Origin: an uncultured Lachnospiraceae bacterium
Lineage (GTDB): Bacteria; Bacillota; Clostridia; Lachnospirales; Lachnospiraceae
Assembly: GCA_910585065.1 (NCBI GenBank)
Contig: CAJUCG010000173.1
Location: 1-7,444, forward strand
DNA length: 7,444 bases
Direction: 5' to 3'
Part shown: in pieces, positions 6,416 through 7,444 of the stretch
Layout of the letters: the number at the start of each line of letters is the position of its first letter
Position numbering within the stretch: the first letter of the stretch is position 1
The notes under the pieces: model-generated
Databases searched by the model: none
The model's input: the letters and a program-made list of their open reading frames with translations, nothing else
Told to the model about the DNA's origin: nothing
Made by a program: the position numbers and the translations under genes

Positions 6416-6416
6416 T
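6408..6416 (+). promoter_or_regulatory. Extended -10 promoter (TGCTATAAT) for the late leader
   Basis: A consensus TATAAT at 6411-6416 with the TG extension at 6408-6409. At 17-bp spacing the -35 position (6388-6393, ACACAA) is poor, so the promoter may need an activator, with the upstream sigma-like regulator an obvious candidate. Two TTCACA words (6385 and 6394) lie upstream but also encode the regulator's SHNSQ tail. The predicted start site is at about 6423-6424, exactly where the first leader stem begins. Confidence 0.75.
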
Positions 6417-6423
6417 TTAAAAT

Positions 6424-6545
6424 GACAAAGGTGTTTGTATTCGCAAATACCGCTGTCCCTCTTGGTTATCCTGCTAATATCATGGCTGGATACAAGCGCA
6501 TTTATAGACTCCAGAAAGAAGGGTGCCGTTTTGGCATCCTTTTTT
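6424..6545 (+). ncRNA. Putative ~122-nt structured leader or small RNA before terminase genes
   Basis: From the predicted start at G6424 the transcript would open with a stem-loop: GACA/TGTC (6424-6427 with 6454-6457), an AA/GC internal loop, then GGTGTTTG/CAAATACC (6430-6437 with 6444-6451) around a TATTCG loop. A second hairpin pairs TATCCTGC (6467-6474) with GCTGGATA (6485-6492), with one T-T mismatch. It would end at the intrinsic terminator. TTGTAT (6435-6440) and ATACAA (6490-6495) could pair instead, giving an alternative fold. It may be a stand-alone small RNA, an attenuated leader of the packaging operon, or a cis-acting antitermination RNA. I found no open frame of note in it. Confidence 0.6.
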
Positions 6546-6548
6546 CTG
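6512..6548 (+). terminator. Strong intrinsic terminator (16-bp stem) upstream of terminase
   Basis: CAGAAAGAAGGGTGCC (6512-6527) pairs with GGCATCCTTTTTTCTG (6533-6548) across a GTTTT loop. All 16 positions pair, two as G-U. The GC-rich core GGGTGCC/GGCATCC is followed by six T residues (6540-6545). The A-rich 5' arm could make it work in the opposite direction too. No second promoter is visible in the 25 bases before the small terminase start, so packaging genes seem to need readthrough or antitermination here. Confidence 0.9.
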
Positions 6549-6573
6549 TCCAGAAGGGAAGTGAACTTTCAAT

Positions 6574-7359
6574 ATGGCAAAATATGAACAATGGCTGACA
6601 GAAGAAGGTTTACTTCAACTGGAAGCATGGGCGAGAAACGGTTTAACGGATGAGCAGATTGCTTCTAATATGGGAATTTGTAGAAGCACTTTAAATGAAT
6701 GGAAAAAGAAATATTCGGACATTTCGGACACCCTAAAAAAGGGTAAAGAAATTGTTGATATTCAGGTTGAAAATGCTTTGCTAAAGCGGGCATTGGGCTA
6801 TACTTATACCGAGGTTACAAAAGAAAGAATTGTCGATACAGGACAAAAGAAACGACATGGGGGAGAAACGGAATTAACAGAACAAGAATGGTTTTTTGCT
6901 CAAAAATATTTCAATGGCAAATGTGCTTATTGTGGAGAGTATACTTCTCATCCAACGAAAGATCATATCAAGCCTTTAATCTCTGGGGGGACATTGCGAA
7001 TGGACAATGTACTTCCTTGTTGTCAGAAATGCAATAGCAGCAAAAAGGACAATGAGATGATGTCCTGGTTTGAAGCACAAAAATTTTATAAACCGGAAAG
7101 AATGTCCAGAATAATAGATTATGTTAATTTGGTTCTTTCCTTAAAATCAATGCCATCGGCTACCTCTGAATTAGTTGTAACAAAAGTGGTAACAAAAGAA
7201 GTGATTCCGGATACCACGGCACAAATATTTTGGCTGAAGAATCGCAAGCCGGAAGAATGGCGTGATAAAAAAGATGTTGAACACAGCGGAACAGTAAATA
7301 ATCCATTTGCTGCATTATCAACTGAACAGCTTTTGACGTTGGCGGGTGATGAGGATTGA
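6574..7359 (+). CDS. Small terminase subunit with an internal HNH nuclease domain
   Basis: A 261-aa protein made of a split small terminase (TerS) around an HNH domain. TerS recognises phage DNA and recruits the large subunit for packaging. Residues 24-45 form the helix-turn-helix (LTDEQIASNMGICRSTLNEW), followed by ALLKRALGYTYTEVTKE (68-84). The typical TerS C-terminal part resumes at VTKEVIPDTTAQIFWLKNRK (206-225) and EEWRDKKDVE. Between them, residues ~103-198 hold a complete HNH motif: C117/C120 and C150/C153 for zinc, D130-H131, N145 and N154 (DHIKPLISGG, DNVLPCCQKCN). Ordinary TerS proteins of this type are about 150-170 aa; without 99 codons this one is 162. ATG 6574 has only a loosely placed GGGAAG upstream. 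It overlaps the large terminase start. The TerS and HNH calls are both strong; whether both parts work is unknown. Confidence 0.9.
   Translation: MAKYEQWLTEEGLLQLEAWARNGLTDEQIASNMGICRSTLNEWKKKYSDISDTLKKGKEIVDIQVENALLKRALGYTYTEVTKERIVDTGQKKRHGGETELTEQEWFFAQKYFNGKCAYCGEYTSHPTKDHIKPLISGGTLRMDNVLPCCQKCNSSKKDNEMMSWFEAQKFYKPERMSRIIDYVNLVLSLKSMPSATSELVVTKVVTKEVIPDTTAQIFWLKNRKPEEWRDKKDVEHSGTVNNPFAALSTEQLLTLAGDED
6877..7173 (+). other. 297-bp in-frame HNH-domain insertion within the small terminase gene
   Basis: GAATTA occurs at 6871-6876 (codons 100-101, Glu-Leu) and again at 7168-7173 (codons 199-200, Glu-Leu). Removing the 297 bases from 6877 to 7173 joins GGETEL to VVTKVVTKEV in frame, which is the expected TerS continuity. 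The insert encodes the whole HNH domain and no stop codon. It lacks intein splice-site residues (no Cys/Ser/Thr start block with a terminal His-Asn) and is too short for a usual ORF-bearing group I intron. The six-base repeat may be chance or the trace of insertion. Confidence 0.7.
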
Positions 7360-7444
7360 CCGAACAACAGTTAATTCAGATGGGAGCAAAATGTGAACTT
7401 GCAAGACGTTTATTCTTTCATTACTGCAAGTTGAAAGCTCCTAA
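7356..7444 (+). CDS. Large terminase subunit, N-terminal fragment
   Basis: The frame is open from TTG 7356 to the window edge, giving about 29 residues: MTEQQLIQMGAKCELARRL, then FFHYCKLKAP. The ARRLFFHYCKLKAP segment is the familiar beginning of clostridial phage TerL proteins, the ATPase-nuclease motor that cuts and pumps DNA into the capsid; the catalytic domains lie beyond the window. TTG 7356 overlaps the small terminase stop (TTGA), with GGCGGGTG at about 7341-7348 as a ribosome site. ATG 7380 is the alternative start but lacks a visible site. Overlap with the TerS gene supports coupled synthesis of the two subunits. Confidence 0.8.
   Translation, partial: MTEQQLIQMGAKCELARRLFFHYCKLKAP

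Noticed and set aside
6424..6510. tRNA or known riboswitch in the leader
   Set aside because: There is no cloverleaf, TTC loop or CCA-like end, and no riboswitch aptamer that I recognise.
6877..7173. Intein or group I intron in the small terminase gene
   Set aside because: No splice-site residues or protein-splicing blocks are visible; the insert is fully in frame and too short for an intron that also carries an ORF.

Overview
The window looks like the replication-to-packaging junction of a temperate tailed phage (prophage or free siphophage) of a low-to-moderate GC Firmicute, most likely a clostridial gut bacterium of the Lachnospiraceae type. This rests on gene content and order, strong purine-rich ribosome binding sites, GTG/TTG starts, tightly overlapping genes and remembered similarity to clostridial phage proteins. 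No database search was run. All genes are on the + strand.

Region 1 (1-3925) is DNA replication. It holds the tail of an unidentified gene, a DEAH-box superfamily 2 helicase (102-1709), and a large primase-helicase (1703-3925). The last combines a PriCT_2-like domain, an archaeo-eukaryotic primase (AEP) core, a RecA-like ATPase of the RepA type and a C-terminal DNA-binding tail. Region 2 (about 3938-4422) is noncoding. It is packed with about ten imperfect inverted repeats whose arms are variants of GTCAA/TTGAC. Two complete copies and part of a third copy of a ~75-bp tandem unit start the block. The arms vary in a compensatory way. A replication origin or structured RNA array serving the upstream primase is the leading guess.

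Region 3 (4424-5924) is a run of small middle genes: an 82-aa orphan, a RusA Holliday junction resolvase, a 76-aa helical orphan, a 92-aa cysteine-rich protein that probably starts at TTG behind a perfect 20-bp palindrome, and a 104-aa conserved phage orphan. Region 4 (5951-6573) is the late-gene switch. It encodes an ArpU/sigma-70-region-4-like regulator whose stop codon lies inside an extended -10 promoter. A ~122-nt leader or small RNA follows, with two stem-loops and a 16-bp terminator hairpin. Region 5 (6574-7444) is packaging: a small terminase with a complete HNH nuclease domain inserted in frame, then the N-terminus of the large terminase.

The genes fit one programme. The helicase, primase-helicase and RusA replicate and resolve phage DNA, the regulator switches on the late promoter, and the terminase packages the DNA. 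The three most unusual elements are the covarying hairpin array, the leader RNA/terminator in front of the packaging genes, and the TerS-HNH nested protein, from which removal of exactly 99 codons between two GAATTA copies restores an ordinary-looking TerS.
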